The notes below the pieces were generated by a model, which worked only from the letters and a program-made list of their open reading frames with translations, did not search any database and was not told the DNA's origin. A program made the position numbers and the translations under genes. From assembly GCA_937888765.1 (NCBI GenBank), contig CALASU010000035.1, positions 1 through 24,582 of the forward strand: a DNA stretch of 24,582 nucleotides. Direction: 5' to 3'. Shown in pieces: positions 6,278-15,056 of the stretch; position 1 is the first letter of the stretch; each line of letters starts with the position of its first letter. The stretch comes from an uncultured Clostridia bacterium (GTDB taxonomy: Bacteria; Bacillota; Clostridia; Lachnospirales; Anaerotignaceae).

Positions 6278-6958
6278 TTAGTCTGCATAAAACAGCTGTA
6301 CCCAGCCGTTATTTTCTGCATAACCAACGCCGATCTTTTCAAACTGTACGTTCATGATATTTCTTCTGTGACCGTCAGAATTCATCCATGCCTGTACCAC
6401 CTGCTCGGGGCTTCTCTGTCCCAAAGCAATATTTTCGCCTACCGCACTGTAACCGTTGATATTCACATCATCCAGAACCGTAAAACAGCTTGTGCCATCG
6501 GGACGGTCATGGGAATATTTTTCTTTCAACTCATCTGCACGGATCAAAGCCGCCTTGTCCAGTTTCGTCATGGTACCAAGAGCAGGAAGACCTTCTTTTT
6601 CCCTTTCTTCATTTGTCAGACGGATGACTTCTGCAATAAAGCGTTCTGCTTTTTCTTCGTCCGTTTCTTCTTTTTCTACAGGTACAGATGTGGGCTTCTG
6701 CACAGTATCGCCAGCCCAGGGAGTTGTGATGGAAATACTGCTTGTTGCAGTATCCCAGCCCACAGTAAAGCCCAGCAGATCCCCCAGATCACGCAGTTTG
6801 AAATAGGTATAGCCGTCAATCACATAAGAATGGCTGTTTGCAGGCTTACCGTTGATATTGAGCTTTGCCAGATTGGGGTTTGCATACGCCGCAAATGCAG
6901 TTGTACCCATGCCCATTGTCAGAATTGCCGCCAGTGCCAGTGTCATACATTTTTTCAT
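6278..6958 (-). CDS. Secreted CAP (SCP/PR1-like) protein with copper-amine-oxidase-like N-domain
   Basis: A 226-aa protein with a signal peptide (residues 1 to about 23, AFA-AY). It then has a copper-amine-oxidase N-terminal-like unit (about 33-80; INGKPANSHSYVIDGYTYF, LRDLGDLLGF, GWD), a Pro/Glu linker, and a CAP domain (about 103-226). CAP landmarks are YSHDRP with H150, GENIA (174-178), AWMNSDGHRRN with H197, and IGVGY. Two His with acidic partners often bind metal in CAP proteins, but enzymatic activity is unproven for most. The oxidase-like unit shares wording with those in the neighbouring 466-aa protein, so the two genes have related surface or wall-binding modules. GGGGG precedes the ATG. 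It is probably a cell-surface or exported protein; function is inferred only from domains. Confidence 0.88.
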   Translation of the reverse strand: MKKCMTLALAAILTMGMGTTAFAAYANPNLAKLNINGKPANSHSYVIDGYTYFKLRDLGDLLGFTVGWDTATSSISITTPWAGDTVQKPTSVPVEKEETDEEKAERFIAEVIRLTNEEREKEGLPALGTMTKLDKAALIRADELKEKYSHDRPDGTSCFTVLDDVNINGYSAVGENIALGQRSPEQVVQAWMNSDGHRRNIMNVQFEKIGVGYAENNGWVQLFYAD

Positions 6959-6991
6959 AAAAAATCCCCCTTTTTTCTCATTTGTTTACGA

Positions 6992-7021
6992 AAAGAAGGA
7001 CTCCTGTCGGAATCCTTCTTT
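6992..7021 (-). terminator. Terminator after the Glu-rich protein gene
   Basis: A 9-bp stem (arms 6992-7000 and 7013-7021) with a 12-nt loop. Leftward RNA continues into a short interrupted U stretch, so termination may be partial and leave some read-through into the CAP gene. Confidence 0.6.
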
Positions 7022-7056
7022 GATACATTTTTATATCCGTGCAGCAGAATCAATGC

Positions 7057-8457
7057 TTATGCTTCTTCTGTTTCTTCCACTTCTTCTGTTACTTCTTCTT
7101 CAACCGCTTCTTCTTCAGCGATTTCTTCTTCCGCTGCTACCTCTTCATAAGTAGGACCCCAGCCTTCTGCATAAATCATTGCTTCGCCGTTTTCATAATA
7201 AGGTACTACGCAGAAACCTGTGCAGTAAGGACCATCGGGATTTTCAAAATCATCTGTTGTATATACTTCGCCGTTCAATGTCACTGCATAGCCATTATAG
7301 GATTGTACATTTACACAATTATCTGTAGTAATATTCAGACCCTCAACCATTGCACGTACTCTTACGAAGGGATCTTCCAGAGTCAGGTTCAGGTGGTTGC
7401 CTTCTGTTGCTTCTTTCACAACGATGCCTGTACCTTCTGCAAATACACAGCCTTCATCGATTGTTACGTTTGTATCACGGTCGGAAATGATTGTCAGACC
7501 TTTTTCAAATACGCAGTTTGTGAAGGAAACTTCATACTGTGCAAATGCTGTATTATACTCTGTTCTTGCTTCTGCTGCAGGGCAGATCAGAACCACTTCT
7601 TCTACAAAAGTTTCATCTTCAAAAGCATACGCAGTTTCTGTTTCCAGTGTATATTCAAATGCGCCTGTTTCTTCGTCTACAGTTTCTTCTGCTGTCACTT
7701 CAGCGGAATTGATGCCGATCATTCTTGCTGTTTTATCCCATGTTACTTCAAAGCCCAGAGCATCACCCAGATCACGCAGTTTGAAGTAGTTGTAACCATC
7801 GATGTTATAAGCTGTCAGATCAACTTCTTCACCGTTTACCATAATAGGATCATGAGAATGATGAGCAGTTGCTTTTTTCGCAAATTCAGCAGCATCTGTA
7901 CCGCCATCGTACGCTTTATATGTTGCACCTGTCTGCAGTGCAGTCATTCTTGCTTCCTGATCCCAGTCCACGTTAAAACCAGCTTCTGTGCCAGCCAGTG
8001 CTTTTGCCACGTCACGCAGTTTGAAGTATGTATAGCCATCAATTGTGTAAGCCTGAGGTGCGATTGCTTTGCCGTTTACTGCTACACCTGCGTTGGACAG
8101 TTCAGCCTTTGCTTCTTCGGCAACAGCACATTCTTCTTCTACTGCTTCTTCTTCAGCGATTTCTTCTACCGCTTCTTCTTCAGCAATTTCTTCTGCTTCC
8201 GCTTCTTCAGCAATTTCTTCTGCTTCTGCTTCTTCAGCGATTTCTTCTGCTTCTACTTCTTCAGCAATTTCTTCTGCTTCCGCTTCTTCAGCGATTTCTT
8301 CTGCTTCCGCTTCTTCAGCGATTTCTTCTGCTTCTTCAGCAGATTCTTCTACTGCCACAACAGGTTCTTCTGTTACAGCATCGTTAGCCAGTGCGTTTAC
8401 GCTGAATGCAGAAGATACCATTGCTGCTGTCATAGCCAATGCTACAAATTTTTTCAT
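7057..8457 (-). CDS. Secreted Glu-rich repeat protein with two copper-amine-oxidase-like domains
   Basis: A 466-aa protein. A signal peptide (about residues 1-24, cleavage near ALA-ND) is followed by an extremely acidic segment with seven copies of EEIAEE spaced nine residues apart (Ile at 46, 55, 64, 73, 82, 91 and 100). Two copper-amine-oxidase-like units follow (about 120-170 and 205-252), each with I-D-G-Y-x-YFKLRD. Next comes a beta-rich, Thr/Asn-rich region (about 280-420) with turns such as TNCVFEKGLTI that could form a beta-helix, and a second acidic tail containing EEIAEEEAVEEE. There is no LPXTG motif or S-layer domain, so attachment is unclear. The ribosome binding site is AGGAGGT and the promoter is at 8547-8575. 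It is likely an abundant exported protein. The acidic repeats may bind cations or form an extended stalk; function unknown. Confidence 0.8.
   Translation of the reverse strand: MKKFVALAMTAAMVSSAFSVNALANDAVTEEPVVAVEESAEEAEEIAEEAEAEEIAEEAEAEEIAEEVEAEEIAEEAEAEEIAEEAEAEEIAEEEAVEEIAEEEAVEEECAVAEEAKAELSNAGVAVNGKAIAPQAYTIDGYTYFKLRDVAKALAGTEAGFNVDWDQEARMTALQTGATYKAYDGGTDAAEFAKKATAHHSHDPIMVNGEEVDLTAYNIDGYNYFKLRDLGDALGFEVTWDKTARMIGINSAEVTAEETVDEETGAFEYTLETETAYAFEDETFVEEVVLICPAAEARTEYNTAFAQYEVSFTNCVFEKGLTIISDRDTNVTIDEGCVFAEGTGIVVKEATEGNHLNLTLEDPFVRVRAMVEGLNITTDNCVNVQSYNGYAVTLNGEVYTTDDFENPDGPYCTGFCVVPYYENGEAMIYAEGWGPTYEEVAAEEEIAEEEAVEEEVTEEVEETEEA
8131..8328 (-). repeat. 27-bp tandem repeat inside the Glu-rich gene
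   Basis: About seven near-identical 27-bp units encode the nine-residue EEIAEEAEA pattern. Units differ mainly at third codon positions and at a single Ala/Val change. In-frame unit number could vary by slippage. It is a coding repeat, not a CRISPR: there are no unique spacers. Confidence 0.85.
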
Positions 8458-8546
8458 ATTACCCTACCTCCTGAAATATAAAAACAAACATATATTTTTT
8501 AGATTGTTTTTTACAGCCTGATCTAAAAACGGCTTTTCCTAAAGGC

Positions 8547-8575
8547 ATTATAACAATATTTCCAAAGATTCGCAA
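8547..8575 (-). promoter_or_regulatory. Promoter of the Glu-rich repeat protein gene
   Basis: Leftward TTGCGA (8570-8575), 17-bp spacer and consensus TATAAT (8547-8552) with TGT before it. It leaves a leader of about 80 nt before the ATG at 8457. The remaining bases up to the gyrA terminator show nothing else. Confidence 0.75.
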
Positions 8576-8661
8576 TTCTTTTTTCTTTCTTTATGCAAAA
8601 CCACAAGAGAAAGTCTTTATCCGACACAGTTCCGATTTCTACCGATTCATCCCATAAATGC

Positions 8662-8691
8662 AAAAGGCTGCTGTAAAAATATACAGCAGCC
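8662..8691 (-). terminator. Terminator of gyrA
   Basis: A perfect 10-bp stem GGCTGCTGTA/TACAGCAGCC (arms 8666-8675 and 8682-8691) is followed leftward by UUUU. It begins 9 bases after the gyrA stop codon. Confidence 0.85.
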
Positions 8692-8699
8692 CTGATTTT

Positions 8700-11174
8700 T
8701 TATTCGTTTGTCTGATTTTCGGCAGTTTCTTCATCCATGTCCTGTTCAGAAATTTTAGCAATGCCCACAACGGTCACGCCTTCATCCAGATTGATGAGCT
8801 TCACGCCCTGCGAAATTCTGCCGTAGTTGGAAATATCCCTGCCGCGCAGGCGGATGATCACACCTTCGGAAGTAATCAGCATCAGTTCATCTTTTTCCTC
8901 TACGAGCAGTACGCCTGTCAGCAGACCTGTTTTTTCTGTCAGCTGATGAATCTTCAGCCCTTTGCCGTTTCTGTTCTGCAGATTGAACTGTTCCACATCG
9001 GTGCGTTTGCCGAAGCCTCTTTCGGTTACATTCAGAATCTTTGCACCCTCTGCCATCTTCACAGCAGAAACTACATAATCGCCTTCATTCAGCGTGATTG
9101 CTTTTACACCGCTTGCAGATCTGCCCATGGGGCGTACGTCTTCTTCTTTGAAGCGGATACCCATGCCATGACGTGTGGCAACAAAAATCTGATCCTGCGC
9201 TTCTGTTGTCATAACAGAAATCAGGTCATCGTCTTCTCTGAGGTTTACTGCAATCAGCCCGCTTTTACGGATATTTGCGAAGCTGGTCATATCTGTTTTC
9301 TTGATCAGACCCTGTTTTGTAACAAGTGTCAGATACTGGTCTTCTCTGAATTCATTTGCAGGAATCACTGCCATAATCTTTTCGTCCGCACTGATTTCCA
9401 GCAGATTCACAATGGCAATGCCCCTTGCGGTTCTGCCCGCTTCGGGGATTTCATAGCCTTTCATGCGGTATACCTTGCCTTTATTCGTAAAGAACAGCAG
9501 GTTATCATGTGTGGATGCAAGGAACAGGTCTTTTACATAATCCTCTTCCCTTGTCTGCATACCGATGATTCCTCTGCCGCCTCTGTTCTGGCTCTTATAG
9601 GTATCCAGAGGCATACGTTTTACATAGTTCAGATGAGAAAGCGTAAATACGCAGGTTTCTTCGTCAATCAGATCTTCCACATCAATTTCGCCGGGGTTCT
9701 GCATCAGTTTTGTACGGCGTTCATCGCCGTATTTTTCTCTGATTTCGGAGATTTCGTCTTTAATGACACCCAGCAGCAACTTTTCATCTGCCAGAATGGT
9801 TTTATAGTATGCAATCTTTTTCTGCAGCTCTGCATATTCGGCATCAATCTTTTCTTTTTCCAGACCCTGCAGTCTTCTCAGCTGCATTTCCAGAATCGCC
9901 TGTGCCTGCACTTCGGACAGACCAAAGCGTTCCATCAGTCTTTCCTTGCCGTTATCGTAGCTCGTACGGATGATGCGGATGACTTCATCAATGTTGTCAA
10001 TCGCAATCCGCAGACCTTCCAGAATATGCGCACGTTTTTCTGCCTTATCCAGATCGAATTTCGTTCTTCTGGTTACAACATCTTCCTGATGCTTCAGATA
10101 TTCTTCCAGCATCTGTTTCAGATTCAGAATCACGGGCTTGCCGTCTACCAGTGCAAGCATATTTGCGCCGAAGGATTCCTGCAGCTGTGTGTATTTATAC
10201 AGCTGATTCAGAATGACATTGGCATTGGCTTCTTTCTTGATTTCGATGATGATTTTAATATCATCCCCTGCGGATGCATCATACAGATCGCTGATACCTT
10301 CCACACGTTTTTCCTTTACCAGTTCTGCAATCTTTTCGATCAGACGCAGTTTATTGACCATGTAAGGGATTTCTGTTACCACAATGCGTTCTCTGCCGTT
10401 ATGGGTTTCGATTTCCGCTGTGGAGCGCACAATGATTTTGCCTTTCCCTGTTCTGTAAGCCGCACGGATACCGCTTTTGCCCAGAATATTCGCACCTGTC
10501 GGGAAGTCGGGGCCTTTAATATGCTCCATCAGTTCTTCAATGTCTGTATCCTTTTCTGCAATCTTGTTATCAATCATGCAGACAATCCCGTCAACGACTT
10601 CGCCCAGATTATGGGGAGGGATGTTTGTCGCCATACCAACAGCGATACCGCTGGAGCCGTTGATCAGCAGGTTCGGGATACGGGCAGGCAGAACTGTGGG
10701 TTCTTTTTCATTTTCGTCATAGTTCGGTACAAAATCAACGGTATTCTTTTCGATATCCGCCAGCAGTTCCGCTGTGATCTTGGACATACGGGCTTCTGTG
10801 TAACGGCTTGCCGCTGCACCGTAGCCGTCGATAGAGCCAAAGTTGCCGTGACCGTCTACCAGCATATAACGCATGGAGAAGTTCTGTGCCATACGCACCA
10901 TTGCCTGATAAATGGAGCTGTCACCGTGGGGATGGTATTTACCCATGGTATCGCCGACGATACGGGCGGATTTACGATAGCCCTTATTGGGGTCGAGATT
11001 CATTTCGTTCATGGAGAACAGAATTCGACGCTGTACGGGCTTCAGACCGTCACGCACATCGGGCAGTGCTCTTGCAACGATAACGCTCATTGCATAGTCG
11101 ATATAGCATTTCTGCATTTCTTTGTTAATATCTATCGTGACGATCTTGTCTATTTCTTTATTTTCATTTTCCAT
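8700..11174 (-). CDS. gyrA: DNA gyrase subunit A
   Basis: The 824-aa length is normal for GyrA. It cuts and rejoins DNA in the A2B2 gyrase that introduces negative supercoils with ATP. The breakage-reunion domain has the catalytic Tyr125 in ASRYTE. The quinolone-determining stretch [17 protein letters not shown] has Ser86 and Gln90; the usual acidic residue at the second site is replaced by Gln. The conserved [20 protein letters not shown] segment follows. The C-terminal beta-pinwheel contains the GyrA-box QNRGGRG, needed for DNA wrapping and the feature that separates GyrA from ParC. The tail is acidic. The ribosome binding site is TGAGGTG. It lies downstream of gyrB on the same strand, separated by 148 bases that contain repeat copy 2, so gyrBA co-transcription through the repeat is likely. 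Confidence 0.98.
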   Translation of the reverse strand: MENENKEIDKIVTIDINKEMQKCYIDYAMSVIVARALPDVRDGLKPVQRRILFSMNEMNLDPNKGYRKSARIVGDTMGKYHPHGDSSIYQAMVRMAQNFSMRYMLVDGHGNFGSIDGYGAAASRYTEARMSKITAELLADIEKNTVDFVPNYDENEKEPTVLPARIPNLLINGSSGIAVGMATNIPPHNLGEVVDGIVCMIDNKIAEKDTDIEELMEHIKGPDFPTGANILGKSGIRAAYRTGKGKIIVRSTAEIETHNGRERIVVTEIPYMVNKLRLIEKIAELVKEKRVEGISDLYDASAGDDIKIIIEIKKEANANVILNQLYKYTQLQESFGANMLALVDGKPVILNLKQMLEEYLKHQEDVVTRRTKFDLDKAEKRAHILEGLRIAIDNIDEVIRIIRTSYDNGKERLMERFGLSEVQAQAILEMQLRRLQGLEKEKIDAEYAELQKKIAYYKTILADEKLLLGVIKDEISEIREKYGDERRTKLMQNPGEIDVEDLIDEETCVFTLSHLNYVKRMPLDTYKSQNRGGRGIIGMQTREEDYVKDLFLASTHDNLLFFTNKGKVYRMKGYEIPEAGRTARGIAIVNLLEISADEKIMAVIPANEFREDQYLTLVTKQGLIKKTDMTSFANIRKSGLIAVNLREDDDLISVMTTEAQDQIFVATRHGMGIRFKEEDVRPMGRSASGVKAITLNEGDYVVSAVKMAEGAKILNVTERGFGKRTDVEQFNLQNRNGKGLKIHQLTEKTGLLTGVLLVEEKDELMLITSEGVIIRLRGRDISNYGRISQGVKLINLDEGVTVVGIAKISEQDMDEETAENQTNE

Positions 11175-11191
11175 TCTTTCACCTCAAATTC

Positions 11192-11263
11192 TTTGGGACG
11201 CTGTCCCAAACCCTGCAAGGGGGTAACCCCCTTGACCCTATTTGCAGAAACTGTCGTTTCTGC
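11192..11263 (+). repeat. Mosaic palindromic repeat, copy 2 (gyrB-gyrA spacer)
   Basis: Three modules are present: TTTGGGAC-GCT-GTCCCAAA (11192-11210), an AGGGGG/CCCCCT foldback with a TTGACCC tail, and GCAGAAAC-TGTC-GTTTCTGC (11244-11263). The first and third match the start of copies 3 and 4. The later modules are absent, so this copy is short. Confidence 0.8.
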
Positions 11264-11322
11264 GAAAACAAAAAACCGAAAAAATACAAACTGATTCTTT
11301 TTTATTTTCTTTATTCGTTTTA

Positions 11323-13224
11323 TTAAAAGTCCATTTCAGCGTACTGTGCATTTTCTTCAATGAACATTCTTCTGGGTTCTACCTCATCGCCCATCAGCAT
11401 ACTGAAAATCTGGTCTGCCAGTACGGCATCGTCGATGGTTACCAGTTTCAGGATACGATGTTCCACCGCCATTGTGGTATCTCTGAGCTGATCGAAGTCC
11501 ATTTCCCCCAGACCTTTATATCTCTGTACTTCCTTAATGCCTGTTCTGCCGATTTCCTGATACAGGGCTTCGAGCTGTGCATCGTCATACACATAATAGT
11601 GCTGTTTGTTTTTCTCCACACGATACAGAGGGGGCTGTGCGATATATACCTTGCCTTCTTCAATCAGTCTGGGCATATAGCGATAGAAGAATGTCAGCAG
11701 CAGGGTACGGATATGCGCCCCGTCAACATCGGCATCGGTCATGATAACGATTTTATGATAACGGAGTTTTTCAATATCGAAATCTTCAGAAATGCCTGTG
11801 CCAAAGGCTGTAATCATATTTCTGATTTCTTCGCTGTTCAGGATTCTGTCCAGACGCGCTTTTTCTACGTTCAGGATCTTACCGCGCAGAGGCAGGACAG
11901 CCTGTGTTTTGGGGTCACGGGCTTTGATGGCAGAACCGCCCGCAGAGTTCCCTTCTACGATATAGATTTCACATTCATAGGGATCACGGCTTGTGCAGTC
12001 TGTCAGCTTACCGGGCATACGGGTATTTTCCAGACCTGTTTTACGGCGTACCAGTTCTCTTGCCTTTCTCGCCGCATCTCTGGCTCTGGAAGCCATCATA
12101 CCTTTTTCGATGATGGTTTTGCCGATAGAGGGATTTTCTTCCAGGAAATATGTCAGATACTCACTCAGAACCCCCTCTACAGCCGCCTTGGCTTCGCTGG
12201 TGCCAAGTTTTGCCTTTGTCTGCCCCTCAAACTGGGGGTCTTCCACTTTGATGCTCACAACAGCTGTAATCCCCTCACGCACGTCTTCGCCGGAGAGCTT
12301 CTTGTCAGCGTCTTTGATGATGCCGATTTTCTTGCCGTAGTCATTCAGTGTTTTTGTCAGCCCCGATTTGAAGCCCACCAGATGCGTACCACCGTCGGGT
12401 GTATTGATGTTATTTACAAATGTGAAGATGCTTTCTGTGTAGCCATCGTTATGCTGGAAAGCGATTTCCACCAGTACGCCTTCTTTCTGCCCTGTCGCAT
12501 AGAAAATATTTTCATACAAAGGCTGACGACTCTTATTCAGATATGCAACAAATTCCTTAATCCCGCCTTCATAGCAGAAGGAGTGGCTCTGTTCCATGCC
12601 GATTCTTTCATCTTTCAGATTGATTCTGAGACCTTTTGTCAGGAAAGCTGTTTCACGGAAACGCTGTTTCAGAATATCGTATTCAAAGACTGTTTCTTCA
12701 AAAATTTCCTTATCGGGCAGGAAATGCACATAAGTGCCTGTGATGTCTGTTTCGCCAATCACAGTTACGGGACAAAGCACGTTCCCGCGGGAATATCTCT
12801 GTTCGTGGATTTTGCCGCCTCTGTGCACCTGTACGGTTACTTCTTCAGACAGTGCATTCACAACAGACGCACCTACGCCATGCAGACCGCCGGAAACCTT
12901 ATACCCGCCGCCGCCGAATTTCCCGCCGGCATGGAGGATGGTATATACCATTTCCAATGCGGACATCCCTTTCTGTTCGTTGATATCTACAGGAATCCCG
13001 CGCCCGTTATCCATAACGGAAATGGAATTGCCTTCGTGGATGGTAACGGTAATTTCACTGCAGAAGCCCGCAAGTGCTTCGTCTACAGAGTTATCTACAA
13101 TTTCATAAACCAGATGATGCAGCCCCTTAGAGCTTGTGGAACCGATATACATACCGGGACGCTTTCTGACAGCCTCCAGCCCCTCCAAAACCTGAATCTG
13201 ATTTGCATTATATTCAGATGACAT
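11323..13224 (-). CDS. gyrB: DNA gyrase subunit B
   Basis: A 633-aa protein, the short Firmicute form of GyrB. It binds ATP, drives strand passage, and supplies the TOPRIM metal site of gyrase. The GHKL ATPase part has [20 protein letters not shown] and a glycine lid at [15 protein letters not shown]. The TOPRIM part has [22 protein letters not shown] and [15 protein letters not shown], and the C-terminus has [10 protein letters not shown]. The usual EGDSAGG reads EGNSAGG, so residue 426 is Asn. The ATG at 13224 is chosen; a TTG one codon upstream is possible but gives poorer spacing from the GAGAGGG site. A promoter lies at 13308-13336. No remB (DUF370) gene lies between recF and gyrB. Confidence 0.98.
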   Translation of the reverse strand: MSSEYNANQIQVLEGLEAVRKRPGMYIGSTSSKGLHHLVYEIVDNSVDEALAGFCSEITVTIHEGNSISVMDNGRGIPVDINEQKGMSALEMVYTILHAGGKFGGGGYKVSGGLHGVGASVVNALSEEVTVQVHRGGKIHEQRYSRGNVLCPVTVIGETDITGTYVHFLPDKEIFEETVFEYDILKQRFRETAFLTKGLRINLKDERIGMEQSHSFCYEGGIKEFVAYLNKSRQPLYENIFYATGQKEGVLVEIAFQHNDGYTESIFTFVNNINTPDGGTHLVGFKSGLTKTLNDYGKKIGIIKDADKKLSGEDVREGITAVVSIKVEDPQFEGQTKAKLGTSEAKAAVEGVLSEYLTYFLEENPSIGKTIIEKGMMASRARDAARKARELVRRKTGLENTRMPGKLTDCTSRDPYECEIYIVEGNSAGGSAIKARDPKTQAVLPLRGKILNVEKARLDRILNSEEIRNMITAFGTGISEDFDIEKLRYHKIVIMTDADVDGAHIRTLLLTFFYRYMPRLIEEGKVYIAQPPLYRVEKNKQHYYVYDDAQLEALYQEIGRTGIKEVQRYKGLGEMDFDQLRDTTMAVEHRILKLVTIDDAVLADQIFSMLMGDEVEPRRMFIEENAQYAEMDF

Positions 13225-13307
13225 CAAATCCCTCTCTTTCGGTTGATTTTTGTCTTATTTTTCGGATAAATGTTTCTATCAGCAAAACTTGTTTTTGCAA
13301 TCTCTTT

Positions 13308-13336
13308 ATTATAGCATTTTTTCGTTGATTTTACAA
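13308..13336 (-). promoter_or_regulatory. Promoter of gyrB (gyrBA)
   Basis: Leftward TTGTAA (13331-13336), 17-bp spacer and consensus TATAAT (13308-13313) with TGC before it. It leaves a leader of about 80 nt. The surrounding 180-bp gap is AT-rich and shows no other feature. Confidence 0.75.
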
Positions 13337-13391
13337 TGTTTTCCGTTGTTTTTTGAAAATATTTTTCTATGTATTACTACCTTAATATTTA

Positions 13392-13424
13392 GAAAGGGAC
13401 GCTTTTTCAAAAAGTGTCCCTTTC
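13392..13424 (-). terminator. Terminator-like hairpin at the recF end
   Basis: A long stem of about 15 bp (arms 13392-13406 and 13410-13424) overlaps the recF stop codon (13407-13409). Leftward the RNA continues UAAAUAUUAAG, so the U-tract is weak. It could insulate recF from gyrB or destabilise read-through. Confidence 0.6.
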
Positions 13425-14516
13425 GTCTTTTTCTCCCTGCGGTGTGATCTGTCCATTTTCCACATAAAACAGATTATCCGCACCAATATATTTTTTTATG
13501 GAATCCTCGATTCCCGTACAGGTAATGAACGCCTGCAGATCGCCGATACTCTCCAATAGAAACCGCTGTCTGTTTTCATCCAGCTCGGAAAATACATCAT
13601 CGAGAAGCAGAATCGGGTCTTCCCCCGTTTCCTCCTGAATCAGATCAATTTCGGCAAGCCTTGCCGCAAGTGCCGTTGTCCGCTGCTGTCCCTGCGAGCC
13701 GTATATCCTGACTTCCTTTCCGTTTACGGCAAAGAAAATATCATCCTTATGCGGGCCGCTCTGGGTTGCGCCGAAGAAGATATCCCGCTCCTGATTCCGT
13801 TTCAGCTTCTCAGAAAGCTGCTCTGCCTCACAGCTCGGTTTATATACCGTCTGCAGGCTGTCCCTGCCCCCTGTCAGCGCAGAAAGCTTTTCGGCGGCTA
13901 TTTTATCCAGCTGTTCTATAAAACGCTTCCTTGCGTCTATCACACGCTCTCCGTACATTGTTAGCTGCATGTCCCACATGGAAAGGGATTCTATCAGTTC
14001 GGGTTTCTTCTGTATCTGCTTCAGAAGATTATTTCTTTGTTTCAGAATATGATGATACTGCTGCAGATCAAAGGAATAGACCTTATTCAGCTGACAAAGC
14101 TCCATGTCAAGAAACCGCCGCCGCTCTGCGGGGCCGTCCTTAATCAGAGAAAGATCCTCGGGAGAAAATACAACGGCATACATCGTGCCAAACAATTCTT
14201 CCAGTTTTTTCACAGGCAGTCCGTTGATGGCAATGCCCTTTTTTTCCTTTCGTTTCAGGTGCACATCTATGCGTTCCTGCCGTTTGCCGCTCTCAATCAG
14301 CGTACGGATATGACTTTCCTCCGCCCCGAAGCCAATCATCTGCTGATCGCTGTTTCCCCTAAGAGATTTTCCCATGGCACAGAAATACAGGGCTTCCAGA
14401 AAATTGGTTTTTCCCTGCGCATTATCGCCGTAAATCACATTGATACCTGCCGCAGGTGTGATATGCAGTTGGTGCAGATTCCGAAAGGACTGCAGGGACA
14501 CCTCTTTAATACGCAT
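13407..14516 (-). CDS. recF: DNA replication and repair protein RecF
   Basis: The 369-aa length is normal. RecF is an SMC-like ATPase that loads RecA with RecO/RecR at gaps. The N-terminus MRIKEVSLQSFRNL leads into Walker A GDNAQGKTN (about residues 30-38). Later come the FGATQSGPHKDD segment, the signature region YGSQGQQRT, and Walker B with the D-loop DPILLLDDVFSELD. The site before the ATG is weak (GTGGGTGA). The gene is the fourth after dnaN, behind the S4, EamA and acidic-protein genes, an interrupted version of the usual dnaN-S4-recF order. A hairpin (14545-14593) lies just upstream, so it may be separately expressed. Confidence 0.97.
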   Translation of the reverse strand: MRIKEVSLQSFRNLHQLHITPAAGINVIYGDNAQGKTNFLEALYFCAMGKSLRGNSDQQMIGFGAEESHIRTLIESGKRQERIDVHLKRKEKKGIAINGLPVKKLEELFGTMYAVVFSPEDLSLIKDGPAERRRFLDMELCQLNKVYSFDLQQYHHILKQRNNLLKQIQKKPELIESLSMWDMQLTMYGERVIDARKRFIEQLDKIAAEKLSALTGGRDSLQTVYKPSCEAEQLSEKLKRNQERDIFFGATQSGPHKDDIFFAVNGKEVRIYGSQGQQRTTALAARLAEIDLIQEETGEDPILLLDDVFSELDENRQRFLLESIGDLQAFITCTGIEDSIKKYIGADNLFYVENGQITPQGEKDERDTF

Positions 14517-14544
14517 ATTTATTCACCCACTTTTTATAAAAGCA

Positions 14545-14593
14545 AACAGGAACGTGCTGCAAATTGTCTACATATCACGGACACGTTCCTGTT
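14545..14593 (-). terminator. Hairpin between the acidic-protein gene and recF
   Basis: Perfect 12-bp arms AACAGGAACGTG/CACGTTCCTGTT (14545-14556 and 14582-14593) enclose 25 bases. Leftward RNA continues with a short U stretch (GCUUUUAU). It is probably a terminator for the 145-aa gene, though the loop is long. Confidence 0.55.
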
Positions 14594-14603
14594 ATATTCA
14601 TGC

Positions 14604-15041
14604 TTATTTTCTATTGATTTCTGTTCTGAATGCTTCTAACAATGTTTCCAGCATTGCTTTTCTTTCTTCGAAAAATGTCAGTTTTTCTGTCTGTTCATCA
14701 TCCTCGAAATACGCATATTCCTCGGGCCACTCTACCCACTCTGTAAAGTGTTCTTCCATATCGGCAAGCACTTCCTTTGCAAGTGTCAGCACAGACAGAG
14801 GATAGGTATATTCTTCCGGGCCGTATACGCTTTCCGCAGTGATCTTTGTCGTATCTCCGTCAATCACAACTGTAAACGCAGAGCCTTCTTCGTCAAAATG
14901 CAGTTTAACAGGGGTATCATTTTTAAGCCCCTCTGTAAATGCCTGCATACATTCTGCGGGAATATCCTGTATATAGCTGCCAAGCCCCTCAAAGTCGCCG
15001 ATGAGGATATCTGTCCAGCCATTTCTGGGCTTTTCAAACAT
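14604..15041 (-). CDS. Acidic 145-aa protein of unknown function
   Basis: I do not recognise a family with confidence. The product is strongly acidic. Its N-terminal half looks like an alternating strand and helix fold (GWTDILIGDFEGLGSYI, then KLHFDEEGSAFTVVIDGD), and its C-terminal half is helical with Trp and Glu clusters (FTEWVEWPEEYAYFEDDE). There is no signal peptide and no membrane helix, so it should be cytoplasmic. A GGGAGG site precedes the ATG at 15041, 15 bases after the EamA stop, so it is likely co-transcribed with that transporter. It sits inside the normally compact dnaN-recF cluster. The size and acidity recall immunity or DNA-mimic proteins, but no sequence motif supports either. 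Confidence 0.75.
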   Translation of the reverse strand: MFEKPRNGWTDILIGDFEGLGSYIQDIPAECMQAFTEGLKNDTPVKLHFDEEGSAFTVVIDGDTTKITAESVYGPEEYTYPLSVLTLAKEVLADMEEHFTEWVEWPEEYAYFEDDEQTEKLTFFEERKAMLETLLEAFRTEINRK

Positions 15042-15056
15042 TGTTTTTTCCTCCCA

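Noticed and set aside
8131..8328. Regularly spaced repeats that could suggest a CRISPR
   Set aside because: The period is an uninterrupted 27 bp in frame within a coding gene and there are no unique spacers.
7039..8481. 480-codon plus-strand frame opposite the Glu-rich protein
   Set aside because: Low-complexity Phe/Cys/Ser translation of GAA/GAG repeats read backwards; the minus-strand frame has a signal peptide, domains, ribosome binding site and promoter.
8658..11294. Very long open frame (878 codons) on the plus strand opposite gyrA
   Set aside because: It is the mirror of gyrA; the Cys/Phe/His-rich product has no motifs and arises from codon bias of the real gene. The same holds for the frames opposite gyrB (11242-13221) and mnmE (22953-24323).
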